Positions 43,076-51,226 of a stretch of 64,000 nucleotides of DNA are shown in pieces. A model generated the notes under the pieces. That model did not search any database, was not told where the DNA came from, and saw only the letters and a program-made list of their open reading frames with translations. The stretch is from a virus. The position numbers and the translations under genes were made by a program. Numbering within the stretch: position 1 is the stretch's first letter; each line of letters begins with the position of its first letter. The stretch covers positions 17,146 through 81,145 of the IMG/VR virus record IMGVR_UViG_3300031673_000014. The stretch is one strand, 5' to 3'.

Positions 43076-43570
43076 ATGGAATGTGAAAAATGTAACTATA
43101 TGGACAAAACCTGTACCATAGAGAGTCTTTATGGCATAGATCAATTAAAGTCATGCCCTTTCTTGAATGAGCCAGTGCTGAACGAATACGGTTGGCTTAT
43201 GAATCCGCCATTTACAGAGAAGTACCAATTATCTTCAGGTCATGTTTTTCTTATCCCGGAAAAGATAGATTCTAAATGGATTGTTCATTGGAGTTTATTT
43301 AAAGATGGGGCTGGAAGCTGCGGAAGATCAGAAATAGATTTATTTATCCTGGCATATAAAAAAGCAATAAAAGATTTATTGTCAACTTATAGGTTGACAG
43401 ATATTGACCGGGAAGAAATACAATATATATCTGATAATAAATTTGATAACAGAAGATCGTTTCTTCCGAGAGAAAACAAAATAGAAGAAATCCCCGAAAA
43501 AATTGAATACATAAGCCCGTTTTCGGATATGGAATTTGGGGAAATAGGAGATCAACTAGAATTGTTTTAA
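43076..43570 (+). CDS. Hypothetical protein with N-terminal Cys cluster (164 aa)
   Basis: Ribosome site GGGGGATCT. 'MECEKCNYMDKTC' and a later 'SCPF' give four cysteines that could bind zinc. The C-terminus is acidic. First gene after the large RNA. Confidence 0.55.
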   Translation: MECEKCNYMDKTCTIESLYGIDQLKSCPFLNEPVLNEYGWLMNPPFTEKYQLSSGHVFLIPEKIDSKWIVHWSLFKDGAGSCGRSEIDLFILAYKKAIKDLLSTYRLTDIDREEIQYISDNKFDNRRSFLPRENKIEEIPEKIEYISPFSDMEFGEIGDQLELF

Positions 43571-43573
43571 TTA

Positions 43574-43612
43574 GACTATTTACTATAATAAGGTATATTA
43601 AATTAAGGAGAC
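43574..43612 (+). repeat. Leader repeat unit 1 (promoter/RBS cassette)
   Basis: GACTATTTACTATAATAAGG followed by TATATTAAATTAAGGAGAC is identical to 44051-44089. It contains TATAAT and the ribosome site AAGGAGA, so the whole promoter-to-RBS stretch is duplicated ahead of small genes. Confidence 0.85.
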
Positions 43613-43618
43613 ATGAAG

Positions 43619-44044
43619 ATGAAGAAAACAATTTACATTATTATTGATGGGTGTTATTCAGACTGGTTTATACATGGATATTTTAATGATATAGAAAAAG
43701 CTGAAAAATATGTTGTTTGGTATAATGCCAATCATAATGGGTATGGTGATGAGGCATACATTCAGGAACATGAACTACTTGAACCTGAAATAGATTACAA
43801 TGCTATTAAAGTTCTTAGGAATCACAAGGTTGTTTTTGATAAGCGTGGCAACTCATGGAACATGAGGAATGAACCTGATAGATATGATATATATACAGGA
43901 GTTAAAAAAAAGACTGTTTCTGGACTTTGGGCACATAAAAAACAGATATATCATGTTGAAGTAACAACACACGAAAGAAAAAAAGCTGAAAAAATAGCAC
44001 AGGATTTGTTATACAAATGGCTTGCTGAATCTAATGGACTATAA
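43619..44044 (+). CDS. Hypothetical protein (141 aa)
   Basis: The ATG at 43619 is preferred because it is 8 nt from GGAG; an ATG at 43613 is too close. 'MKKTIYIIIDGCYSDWFIHGYF' start, basic end. No known family. First of four small genes with the repeated leader. Confidence 0.6.
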   Translation: MKKTIYIIIDGCYSDWFIHGYFNDIEKAEKYVVWYNANHNGYGDEAYIQEHELLEPEIDYNAIKVLRNHKVVFDKRGNSWNMRNEPDRYDIYTGVKKKTVSGLWAHKKQIYHVEVTTHERKKAEKIAQDLLYKWLAESNGL

Positions 44045-44050
44045 AAATAA

Positions 44051-44089
44051 GACTATTTACTATAATAAGGTATATTAAATTAAGGAGAC
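44051..44089 (+). repeat. Leader repeat unit 2
   Basis: Identical over 39 nt to 43574-43612, ahead of the gene at 44094. Confidence 0.85.
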
Positions 44090-44093
44090 AATA

Positions 44094-44297
44094 ATGAAAT
44101 ATCCGTACATACATAGCACATCAAAATTAAGGAAACATAAAGGGTTATGCAAAATATGCTTAGAGCCAAAATCTGACACAAGGGTTGATGTTGCTTTTAA
44201 TGTATTTAGAGGTGATGATAGTGTTTATACAGTACATAGAGATTGTTTGTATAATATTGGTAAAAAAGAATTTATTGAAAGATTATTTGTTAAATAA
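44094..44297 (+). CDS. Small hypothetical zinc-site protein (67 aa)
   Basis: 'GLCKICLEPKS' and 'VHRDCLYN' could form a Cys3His zinc site. Basic start. Second gene of the leader-repeat group. Confidence 0.6.
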   Translation: MKYPYIHSTSKLRKHKGLCKICLEPKSDTRVDVAFNVFRGDDSVYTVHRDCLYNIGKKEFIERLFVK

Positions 44298-44302
44298 AAC
44301 AG

Positions 44303-44326
44303 CTACTATAATAAATAAAAGGAGAC
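44303..44326 (+). repeat. Leader repeat unit 3 (shortened)
   Basis: CTACTATAATAAATAAAAGGAGAC matches the unit-4 sequence but lacks the GACTATT start. It precedes the frame with an ATA in place of a start codon. Confidence 0.7.
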
Positions 44327-44333
44327 ATACAAA

Positions 44334-44507
44334 ATAAGTAGAACTTACAAAGATAGACTTCCTAAAAAGTACAGGAAAGGATATTGCTGGCTTTCGGACT
44401 CATATAATAATAAAATTCTTAGGAGGCGCATTGAAAGAAGTGATATACAAAATGGTTCATCTTTTAAAAAACTAGCGAATAAATTAGATGAATATGCAGG
44501 AATGTAG
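44334..44507 (+). CDS. Small basic ORF with ATA at the start position (57 aa)
   Basis: After unit 3 a 58-codon frame reads 'SRTYKDRLPKKYRKGYCWLS' and ends 'LDEYAGM'. At the expected start there is ATA, 8 nt from GGAG; no ATG, GTG or TTG lies near. Either ATA is used or the gene lost its start codon by one base change. Confidence 0.45.
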   Translation: MSRTYKDRLPKKYRKGYCWLSDSYNNKILRRRIERSDIQNGSSFKKLANKLDEYAGM

Positions 44508-44512
44508 GACAA

Positions 44513-44542
44513 GTCTATTTACTATAATAAATAAAAGGAGAC
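44513..44542 (+). repeat. Leader repeat unit 4
   Basis: GTCTATTTACTATAATAAATAAAAGGAGAC, same core as units 1-3, ahead of the gene at 44546. Confidence 0.8.
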
Positions 44543-44545
44543 AAT

Positions 44546-44782
44546 ATGATTTGTGATAGAAATAGTGAAGACATAATTAAATGTCATGCTTACAATAATG
44601 GTGAGTGCATGAACAGTGTTACGTGCGGTGGAATTATGGCTACTTCTCCAATTAAAACCATTCATAACAGAGTTTTTTACAGTTCTATAATAGATCCAAC
44701 GTTATATCATTGCGAACATTCTACTGCAAAAATAAGCAAATATCCCTACTGCCCTTTTTGTGGCGAGAAAATAGATAAATAA
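44546..44782 (+). CDS. Small zinc-ribbon protein (78 aa)
   Basis: C-terminal 'YPYCPFCGEKI' and several other cysteines ('CHAYNNGECMNSVTCGG') suggest a zinc ribbon. Last gene of the leader-repeat group; followed by a terminator. Confidence 0.6.
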   Translation: MICDRNSEDIIKCHAYNNGECMNSVTCGGIMATSPIKTIHNRVFYSSIIDPTLYHCEHSTAKISKYPYCPFCGEKIDK

Positions 44783-44818
44783 AAAACCCCGTCCGGTTAA
44801 CAACACGAACGAGGTTTT
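44783..44818 (+). terminator. Terminator, usable on both strands
   Basis: AAAACC-CGT (44783-44792) pairs with ACG-GGTTTT (44809-44818) with one mismatch. It has A runs before and T runs after, so it can act in both directions. The minus strand beyond it has GGGGGAATT-ATG-AAA-TAG at about 44848-44866, an RBS followed by an immediate stop, probably a gene remnant. Confidence 0.65.
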
Positions 44819-45028
44819 AATCTTAAGAGTTATCCAACGTTTGTCTATTTCATAATTCCCCCTATAAGATATTTTTTAAACCGATTACTAATCTACCGGA
44901 TAACATCCGATTTATGTATAAAGTTAATCCCTTTAAATTGAGCTGTCAAGAACAAAAAATAAAAATAACCATTGATTAATACATGAAACGAGTATAAACT
45001 ATGTACAAAAGACAAAAAGGGGTAAGAA

Positions 45029-45175
45029 GTGAATGTAAAGACAGAATGCTATGGAGAAGTTGAAAAACTACTCATAGCACACCAGAAGAAGTATTTCTCG
45101 CATATAAAATCTACAGGGGCGTACTTGGTTGAAATGGCAAGGCAAAGAGCCGAAAAAGACATGAAGGGAGAATAG
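45029..45175 (+). CDS. Small hypothetical protein (48 aa)
   Basis: GTG after AAGGGGTAAGAA. Helical, 'YGEVEKLLIAHQKKYFSHIK'. Upstream at 44972 TTGATT with TATAAA at 44993 may be its promoter. Confidence 0.55.
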   Translation: MNVKTECYGEVEKLLIAHQKKYFSHIKSTGAYLVEMARQRAEKDMKGE

Positions 45176-45177
45176 AA

Positions 45178-45579
45178 ATGGAAGTGGAAATCTATAAATA
45201 TGACAGCAAAGTAGAAATACCAAAATTTATGAATACTGGAAAAGAAAGGACTTCGATCCAATTTGAATTAAAAACCGGAGGGACTATTCGTTTTGAGATA
45301 AATAATATTCTTCAAAAAGAAAACTTTCTTGTATCATCGACTAATGCAAGAGAAAAAAGGACAGAGCTTGCAACTAATAATTTTTTGCTGGTCAAAGAAT
45401 CTTTGGGTAGGGAGTTCTGGGAGAAAAATAGATATTATTGTATAGCCGATAAAAAAATAAATGCAATACAAACGGAATCGGTTTTTAATAGCTATAAAGA
45501 TGAAGCAATTTACAAAATTAAATCTCTTAACCTGTTTCAGAGAATATTTATGTGGAAGAAATACACAAAGGGGGAATAG
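45178..45579 (+). CDS. Hypothetical protein with cationic C-terminal tail (133 aa)
   Basis: Ends 'LFQRIFMWKKYTKGE', the same tail as the protein at 33724-34287, although the rest differs. Upstream ribosome site AGGGAGAATAGAA. Unknown. Confidence 0.55.
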   Translation: MEVEIYKYDSKVEIPKFMNTGKERTSIQFELKTGGTIRFEINNILQKENFLVSSTNAREKRTELATNNFLLVKESLGREFWEKNRYYCIADKKINAIQTESVFNSYKDEAIYKIKSLNLFQRIFMWKKYTKGE

Positions 45580-46337
45580 TGAATCAGGACCAATTAAAAA
45601 TAAAACTTGATAGTTTTACAGAACATAAAGACTTCCAGGTTATCTTCTCCGGGAAGCACAGTACTAAAGTTGATGGAATATATAATCCCGAAAAACATGA
45701 AATAATAATTCACAACAAAAACTTTAGCGAAGAAAACGGATTAATGTATACAGCGATACACGAGCTGGCTCACCACATTGATTTTAAAGACAACCGGGAG
45801 AAAACTACCCGGAACGCACACGGGGGAGAGTTTAGAACAATATTCCATTTTTTACTTGAAAAAGCTATTGAGTCCGGAGACTACAAAGAATTTGAAGATC
45901 CCTTTCTTGATCAGGTAGTCGCGATAAACAAAGAGCATACCGTTTTCTTGAAAAAGTTCGGAAAAGCTTTGATTGCATTACTGGAAAAATGCCAGCAATC
46001 ATTCAATTTAAGCTATTTTGAAGACATTGTGGATCGTAAATTGTCTTTAAAATACGGACAGGCAAAAGAGATTATGGCCGTTTATGCAATGGATATATCC
46101 GAAGAGATCGGCGGGGAGTTCTCGAAAAAGGTAGCAAAGATAAAAGATCCTGCTGAGAGAAGAGAAGCCGAAGAAAAAGGTGAAATTCCTGTAAAGATAA
46201 AAACTGTTCTTTCCGGTCCGGAAAGCGAACTAGCTGAAGCTGAAAAAGCTCTGAGAAGAATTGAGAAGGCAATAGAAAACCTGGAAAGGAAAAGACAGGT
46301 CTATTTAGATCAAATTGAGGGGTATGAACATGAGTGA
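45579..46337 (+). CDS. SprT-like zinc metallopeptidase
   Basis: 252 residues from GTG overlapping the previous TAG (GGGGGAATAGTG). Zinc motif 'HELAHHIDF' (61-69) with a third ligand in 'NAHGGEFR' about 15 residues later. The C-terminal 100 residues are helical with a final coiled coil. SprT/Spartan-like peptidases act on DNA-bound proteins. Confidence 0.7.
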   Translation: MNQDQLKIKLDSFTEHKDFQVIFSGKHSTKVDGIYNPEKHEIIIHNKNFSEENGLMYTAIHELAHHIDFKDNREKTTRNAHGGEFRTIFHFLLEKAIESGDYKEFEDPFLDQVVAINKEHTVFLKKFGKALIALLEKCQQSFNLSYFEDIVDRKLSLKYGQAKEIMAVYAMDISEEIGGEFSKKVAKIKDPAERREAEEKGEIPVKIKTVLSGPESELAEAEKALRRIEKAIENLERKRQVYLDQIEGYEHE

Positions 46338-46476
46338 TCAAGAAAAAAAAGCCAGAGAATATCTTAAAAAAAGAGAAGAAAGACTGTCCCAGAAAACAGG
46401 TACAATATTTCAATATAGTGGATATGAAGAGAATTTGATAATTCAGTCTTACATTTCCGGAATGGAGGCCAAGTGA
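46330..46476 (+). CDS. Small hypothetical protein (48 aa)
   Basis: Eight-base overlap upstream, 4-base overlap downstream. Lys/Glu-rich start 'MSDQEKKAREYLKKREERL'. Unknown. Confidence 0.5.
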   Translation: MSDQEKKAREYLKKREERLSQKTGTIFQYSGYEENLIIQSYISGMEAK

Positions 46477-46730
46477 AAGATAATAGCTTGGAAGCAAAGA
46501 CAGCAGCCGAAACAATAATGTCAATATGCACTGATTATCTCATGGGAGGGCAAAATACAGAGTCTTTCAAAAGAAATATAAGAATGTATAGCAAGTTTCT
46601 AAACCATGGAAAACACGCAATATCAAGAATTGAAAACATTTTCATTGATGGGTGGGAAAATGATGATAGTGGAAATCATTATGACATGCTGAAAAGCATT
46701 TCTGAGATAATAAAAGAGGGCAAAAGTTAA
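46473..46730 (+). CDS. Hypothetical protein (85 aa)
   Basis: GTG start at a GTGA overlap after AATGGAGGCCAA. Helical. Unknown. Confidence 0.5.
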   Translation: MKDNSLEAKTAAETIMSICTDYLMGGQNTESFKRNIRMYSKFLNHGKHAISRIENIFIDGWENDDSGNHYDMLKSISEIIKEGKS

Positions 46731-46731
46731 A

Positions 46732-47577
46732 ATGAAAGATCTAAAATATTACGAAGAAAAACAGAAAAATCTACTTGAAAACACAATTAAGCTGGATCTC
46801 TTGAGGGGACCAGTTCCTATAACAGTGGATTGCACGATTGAAACAGAAGAAGATCTTGAAAAATCCTCTGTACAATTTGCTTTAAGGCGAACATGGCGAA
46901 GGGCTGCTCAGGTAGACTTTGAAAAGTCTCACGTCCCGGAGATGAGATTTATAAAACCTATGCCTGGATCATTATTAAACGGAATTCCTCTTGATGAAGG
47001 GATAATCCTGCCTATTTTCGCTGCCGACATGCTGGAGGATAGCGAAATTACAACAGCAATGATGATTGAGGGCTTAATTTTGCATCTTAAGCATGAATTT
47101 GATACTTATTACTACAGATTGCTCATATCGTTTGATCTGAGCGTTTTACCAGAGCAAATACAAGAAAAAATACAGGAATGGGGGGGAAGGTTGATGATTA
47201 AAGGTGAAATAAAAAAGTTAAAAGACATCGCAGACAGTGGCACAATAATAACGGTTTCAGGGATAGTAAACGAAATAGAATATGATGTAATTGAAGGTGG
47301 AAAAGAAAAGCTTAACCGGGGAAGTTTATTTCTCCTTTCCGGTACAAAAGCAATAGAAGTTGATGTTATAGTCGAAGTGTGGGGATCTCCTGGAATCTCT
47401 AAATCAGATACAAACCAGAGAAGATTGGTATCTCTCCCAATTAGGGAGACATTTCAAGCTAAAATATCACACATAAAAGTTAGCAGAGTAAACGGGTTAG
47501 ATTTCATATCAAGACTTTGGGTTTCTGTGGTTAGCGACTACTCAGAGAAGATACAGGAGAAAACCGAAAATGCATAA
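46732..47577 (+). CDS. Hypothetical protein (281 aa)
   Basis: Begins 'MKDLKYYEEKQKNLLENTIK'. The second half is beta-rich ('GTIITVSGIVNEIEYDVIEGG'). Weak ribosome site, likely coupled to the upstream gene. No family recognised. Confidence 0.55.
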   Translation: MKDLKYYEEKQKNLLENTIKLDLLRGPVPITVDCTIETEEDLEKSSVQFALRRTWRRAAQVDFEKSHVPEMRFIKPMPGSLLNGIPLDEGIILPIFAADMLEDSEITTAMMIEGLILHLKHEFDTYYYRLLISFDLSVLPEQIQEKIQEWGGRLMIKGEIKKLKDIADSGTIITVSGIVNEIEYDVIEGGKEKLNRGSLFLLSGTKAIEVDVIVEVWGSPGISKSDTNQRRLVSLPIRETFQAKISHIKVSRVNGLDFISRLWVSVVSDYSEKIQEKTENA

Positions 47578-47830
47578 AACACCGAAAAGAAGAATGAGCA
47601 CAAGATATTTTCCGAATCGAGAAGTAACGGTCGGAGAGTACAAAATTTCAATAAACAGGACGGGAGCAGTATATCAGACTAATTGTCCCGGTCACAGAAA
47701 ACTTGATTCTATGTTTATCGGCGGAGCTCTCCATGTAGTTCTTCCGAATGAAGAAACCGTTGAGATAATCCAGAACGAAAAAGGTGAACTGGAAGAAAAG
47801 AAAATTGTAAAGACGGTTCCTGTAGTATGA
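47570..47830 (+). CDS. Hypothetical protein (86 aa)
   Basis: 8-bp overlap upstream. Basic start 'HKTPKRRMSTRYFPNREV' and a beta-rich body. Unknown. Confidence 0.5.
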   Translation: MHKTPKRRMSTRYFPNREVTVGEYKISINRTGAVYQTNCPGHRKLDSMFIGGALHVVLPNEETVEIIQNEKGELEEKKIVKTVPVV

Positions 47831-48144
47831 AAATATATCTTTCAGGTGGAATAACCAATGTAAAGAACTATGATGAAGTATTTCAGGCAGCCGAAACACT
47901 TCTTAACACAAAAGGAATGGACTCAAAAAGAATTTATATTTCAAAATCCAACCTGGAAGTAGTAAACCCGGTAAAACTTCCTCATTTCCATGATCATTCA
48001 TGGGAAGCATACATGAAAGAATGCATTATCACTCTATGTGATTGTCAAATGATTTATATGCTCAAAGGCTGGTGGAAGTCCAGGGGAGCAAGAATTGAAT
48101 GGATTACTGCTAAGATATTAAAAATTGAGGTAGAGTATCAATGA
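47827..48144 (+). CDS. DUF4406 protein (nucleoside deoxyribosyltransferase-like)
   Basis: 105 residues. 'MKIYLSGGITNV' and 'WEAYMKECIITLCDCQMIYML..W..S.GARIEW' match DUF4406, a small Rossmann-like family related to nucleoside 2-deoxyribosyltransferases. Substrate unknown. Confidence 0.75.
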   Translation: MKIYLSGGITNVKNYDEVFQAAETLLNTKGMDSKRIYISKSNLEVVNPVKLPHFHDHSWEAYMKECIITLCDCQMIYMLKGWWKSRGARIEWITAKILKIEVEYQ

Positions 48145-48260
48145 TTGTTTGCTGTTTAAAATGCCGGACAGATAGAAAGAAGAAAGTGAGGATGATATTG
48201 AAAAGAAATCATGTATTTTGTCCGGTATGCAAAAGGGCGGTCAAGAGGAGAGTGTTATGA
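48141..48260 (+). CDS. Tiny zinc-ribbon protein (39 aa)
   Basis: 'MIVCCLKCRTDRKKK' and 'FCPVCKRAVKRR' form two CxxC pairs in a very basic peptide. ATGA overlaps on both sides. Confidence 0.6.
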   Translation: MIVCCLKCRTDRKKKVRMILKRNHVFCPVCKRAVKRRVL

Positions 48261-48373
48261 ATTACAATAGAAAACTAAAAAAATCACAAAGACGGTACGC
48301 ATTACAAGAATTGCGTAGGATAGCCAAGATTAGAGATGAGCTTAAAAAAACATCCAACCCGGGGAGGAAATGA
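48257..48373 (+). CDS. Tiny basic protein (38 aa)
   Basis: ATG after AGAGGAGAGTGTT. Arg/Lys-rich ('YNRKLKKSQRRYALQELRR'). Unknown, could bind nucleic acid. Confidence 0.5.
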   Translation: MNYNRKLKKSQRRYALQELRRIAKIRDELKKTSNPGRK

Positions 48374-48377
48374 AATA

Positions 48378-48497
48378 ATGACATATTTTTTTCTAGTTCT
48401 AATATTGGCCCAATTAGTGGCAATTGGAGTCTTTCTAATTGTAATTATTAACAAATTAGACCAGATTATTCACAGGAGAAATCAAAATGAAAGATGA
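48378..48497 (+). CDS. Small membrane protein (39 aa)
   Basis: 'YFFLVLILAQLVAIGVFLIV' is a membrane helix; short basic tail. RBS GGGAGGAAATGAAATA. Overlaps the next gene by 11 bp. Confidence 0.55.
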   Translation: MTYFFLVLILAQLVAIGVFLIVIINKLDQIIHRRNQNER

Positions 48498-48948
48498 TGA
48501 CTCAGGAACACAATCAAAGCAACCTTGTCCATGTTGTGGGGAAAGATTACCAGAAAACGGTAAAGAGCTTTGCAGTAGGTGTGATACCCTTCCCTCACAG
48601 TCAGAACTAGAATACAGCTCAGGGATGCCCTTAATGAAAGATGAAGAGATGAAACCATATAAAGACATTGCAATTCTACAAAGAGAAATGAATGATCAGG
48701 CTCAAGAGATTATTAACAGAGACAAAGAAATCTCTGAGCTAAAAGATATAATCTCAGTTCAAAAAGAAGATCTTGAAAATGTCAGATTGTTAGCTGTAGA
48801 GCTGAGAGAATGTAATAAAATACTCGCAAAATTTAATCTAAATAATGCAGGGAAGATAGCAGAATGGAAATCCGAATTCGAACGGGTAGATTCAGAAAAG
48901 GATGATTTACTAAAATTGGTTGAAGATTTAAGAGAAGAACCAAGATGA
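48487..48948 (+). CDS. Zinc-ribbon plus coiled-coil protein (153 aa)
   Basis: 'PCPCCGERL' and 'LCSRCDTLP' form a treble/zinc-ribbon-like start; residues 60-150 are a coiled coil. RBS AGGAGAAATCAA. Similar architecture to the gene at 52685. Confidence 0.6.
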   Translation: MKDDDSGTQSKQPCPCCGERLPENGKELCSRCDTLPSQSELEYSSGMPLMKDEEMKPYKDIAILQREMNDQAQEIINRDKEISELKDIISVQKEDLENVRLLAVELRECNKILAKFNLNNAGKIAEWKSEFERVDSEKDDLLKLVEDLREEPR

Positions 48949-49052
48949 ATAAATTAAAACAGATCTTAAGCGATATGGGATATTTCTTCTCCCGATGGTG
49001 TTCAAATGCACTCATAAGCTATCTAAGCCCGAAAAGGAAAAAGAATGGCTGA
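48945..49052 (+). CDS. Tiny hypothetical protein (35 aa)
   Basis: ATGA overlap upstream; end overlaps the next gene. 'MGYFFSRWCSNALISYL' then basic. Uncertain. Confidence 0.4.
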   Translation: MNKLKQILSDMGYFFSRWCSNALISYLSPKRKKNG

Positions 49053-49275
49053 TAAAACTCTTTGTAACGATTGCGGAAATGAAGTAAAATATATTAATAC
49101 CAGAAAAGAGGGTATACTCAAGTGTGTATCTTCTACGGTAAAAGCAGTACAAGAATCAGGAAGGATAATAGAGGTATTTTTAATTCATGAATGTAACAAT
49201 AGGTCACTTGATGAAACATCTATCGGAGAAGTTAAAGAAAGGAAACTATGGGTCGGTCCTGATACACATCCGTGA
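49045..49275 (+). CDS. Small zinc-site protein (76 aa)
   Basis: 'LCNDCGNEVKY' and 'HECNN' suggest a zinc site. Its last 89 bases overlap the following gene, so one of the two ends may be misjudged. Confidence 0.5.
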   Translation: MADKTLCNDCGNEVKYINTRKEGILKCVSSTVKAVQESGRIIEVFLIHECNNRSLDETSIGEVKERKLWVGPDTHP

Positions 49276-49510
49276 TGGCGTCATTACCGGAGTCAAAGAT
49301 AATATTGAATGGAATGCCGATTCTTTTGTAGAATTTGTAGAAAATGCACAAAAACCAATAACTCGTTATGTAGTAAAGAATAAAAAGAACGAAATGCCCG
49401 AAAATGACGTAAAAATAGATACAATTGAAGTTATGATTATACCAACTGAAAGCATTAATGCGAAAAAATTGCATAATGATGCTATTATTTTACCGGATGA
49501 AAAAGAATGA
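49187..49510 (+). CDS. Hypothetical protein (107 aa)
   Basis: ATG 49187 inside the previous gene, GAGG 12 nt upstream. 'MNVTIGHLMKHLSEKLKKGNY' resembles the starts of small phage proteins. Followed by a ~100-nt gap with TAGACA-17-TATAAC at about 49557. Confidence 0.5.
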   Translation: MNVTIGHLMKHLSEKLKKGNYGSVLIHIRDGVITGVKDNIEWNADSFVEFVENAQKPITRYVVKNKKNEMPENDVKIDTIEVMIIPTESINAKKLHNDAIILPDEKE

Positions 49511-49612
49511 TATCGAATAAACCGTTATTGAGTAAGAAAATAAAAATATGCATTATAGACATTAGTAATGTATTTAATTATAACAAAATAAAAAACGGGG
49601 GAATTGTTTAAA

Positions 49613-50311
49613 ATGGCGTGTAAAATCTGTAATGACAAAAAACTACCCCTTATCAACAGGATGATACTAGATAATGCCCCGAATACCGCTATAGTAAAAA
49701 GATTTGGATATGATCCCAGAACAATAAAAAAGCATAAAAAAAACTGTATATCAGAATCAATTTTAAAAACTGCTCAAGCCCGGGAGATAATTGCTTCTTC
49801 TGCTTTGCTGGAAAACGTAGAATCTAAAATAGAAATGATGGACAAGTTAATCGAGGGCTGCGCCGACTACCTGGTAGATCCAGATGATCCTAATAAATAT
49901 TTTCTAGGTGCACGGGGATCAGAAATTCAGGTTGTTTATCAAGAAATTAACGAAAACGGGAAACCCGGGACACTTCAGAAAAAAGCTACCCTTCAGGCTC
50001 TCTTAGATGCCATTTCAGAAGATGGTCACTACATTGTGATGAATACTACAATAAAGCATTCTGATCCCAGGGATCTTCTTTTAAAGGGTATTTCAGAATT
50101 AAAATCGGTTGCAAAAATGTTGATTGATGCAAGTCAGGTCGTAATAGAACACGAGCGCCTTAATTTAGCGTATGAGCGAATATCTAAAGAGGGCGGTTCT
50201 ATATCAATAGAAAAAGAAATATCCTCTTTAACAGAGAGAATAACCATTGCCCTTAAAGGGAGCAATACAGAGGAATTATCAAAACTTGCCGGACTGCCGG
50301 ATCTGGACTAA
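49613..50311 (+). CDS. Terminase small subunit, putative
   Basis: 232 residues. The start 'CKICNDKKLPLINRMILDNAPNTAIVKRFGYDPRTIKKHKK'-type region is a helix-turn-helix used by small terminases to bind pac/cos DNA; a long helical body follows. The start codon is uncertain (TTG 49604 is closer to GGGGGAA than ATG 49613). It is separated from terminase large subunit by 7 kb of accessory genes, which is unusual. Confidence 0.55.
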   Translation: MACKICNDKKLPLINRMILDNAPNTAIVKRFGYDPRTIKKHKKNCISESILKTAQAREIIASSALLENVESKIEMMDKLIEGCADYLVDPDDPNKYFLGARGSEIQVVYQEINENGKPGTLQKKATLQALLDAISEDGHYIVMNTTIKHSDPRDLLLKGISELKSVAKMLIDASQVVIEHERLNLAYERISKEGGSISIEKEISSLTERITIALKGSNTEELSKLAGLPDLD

Positions 50312-50319
50312 AATTATGC

Positions 50320-50348
50320 TTGATTAAATTACTAATCGGGTGTATTCT
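50320..50348 (+). promoter_or_regulatory. Promoter with spacer operator CTAATCGGGTGTA
   Basis: TTGATT (50320-50325), 17 nt, TATTCT (50343-50348). Operator at 50332-50344 is identical to that at 212-224. Confidence 0.75.
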
Positions 50349-50366
50349 TTTTATCAGGGGGAATAT

Positions 50367-50678
50367 GTGAAAGCAGAGAAAATAATATCTAATTACATAG
50401 CTGAGTTTGATCGGTTGACAAATACCGAAGAGAAATTCTCAGGGAATAAACAGGGTGAGGATCACTTGAATAGTTTTGTTTGTCCAGACTGCCGGGACAT
50501 TCTTATAAATCAGGGCGACGCTCTTTTTTGTGAAAATCCTGAATGTAGTAACACCGAAAGGTATGAATATACTTACATGAAGATTACTGGAAAGCCAACC
50601 TTTACCATAGAAAAAGATTTTCCAGATCCCTTGAAAGAAATATATGATATTGATCCGATGATGGTGAAAGATGACTGA
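50367..50678 (+). CDS. Zinc-site protein (103 aa)
   Basis: GTG at 50367 after AGGGGGAATAT. 'VCPDCRDIL' and 'LFCENPEC' are a zinc ribbon. First gene of an operator-controlled transcript. Unknown. Confidence 0.6.
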   Translation: MKAEKIISNYIAEFDRLTNTEEKFSGNKQGEDHLNSFVCPDCRDILINQGDALFCENPECSNTERYEYTYMKITGKPTFTIEKDFPDPLKEIYDIDPMMVKDD

Positions 50679-51066
50679 AAAATGTGACTTCACAGAAATG
50701 GAGATGTGCGATAGGGCAAAAGACAGTGGAATAATCACTTTCGGAATTTCTATAACGAATGGATTTGCTGCAACAATAGTTGGATCAGGTCTAAAAATTG
50801 ACTATTGCCCGTATTGTGGATCAAGTCTTAAGGATTTCAAATTAATAATGAAACCTATATTTTCCCGGGGATTAAATTTTAAATATAAGATTGATACAAT
50901 GAGATTGGAAAACTTTTTTGTAACTCAAGAAGAGGCTATTGGAAGATATAAGTTCCAAGACCATATTGAGGATCTTAAGAAAGAAAAGTCTCCCTCATAT
51001 GTCAAAAAAAGTCTTAATGATATTTTAAACTCCAATGAAGGAGCTACGAATTTCAATGAAATCTAA
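50671..51066 (+). CDS. Hypothetical protein with CPYCGSS site (131 aa)
   Basis: ATGA-type overlap upstream. 'YCPYCGSSLKDF' mid-protein. C-terminal helical. Unknown. Confidence 0.55.
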   Translation: MTEKCDFTEMEMCDRAKDSGIITFGISITNGFAATIVGSGLKIDYCPYCGSSLKDFKLIMKPIFSRGLNFKYKIDTMRLENFFVTQEEAIGRYKFQDHIEDLKKEKSPSYVKKSLNDILNSNEGATNFNEI

Positions 51067-51220
51067 TTGTTTATCATACTGCAAAGATACCGGGAAATGT
51101 AATTCAAGAGAAAGTTCATGCTTCTATAAGAGCATGGATAATTTAAACTGTAAATCAAAGGGAGTTGTCCCTGAAATAAAAAACCATGATTATTATCATA
51201 ACAGAGCAAGGGGGGAATGA
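51056..51220 (+). CDS. Small Cys-rich protein (54 aa)
   Basis: ATG 51056 overlaps the previous stop; an earlier ATG at 51035 is possible. 'CLSYCKDTGKCNSRESSCFY' has four Cys. Unknown. Confidence 0.5.
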   Translation: MKSNCLSYCKDTGKCNSRESSCFYKSMDNLNCKSKGVVPEIKNHDYYHNRARGE

Positions 51221-51226
51221 AACGAT

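Noticed and set aside
44840-44900. Minus-strand gene start (GGGGGAATT-ATG)
   Set aside because: The frame is ATG AAA TAG, only two codons. It is probably the leftover of a deleted gene.
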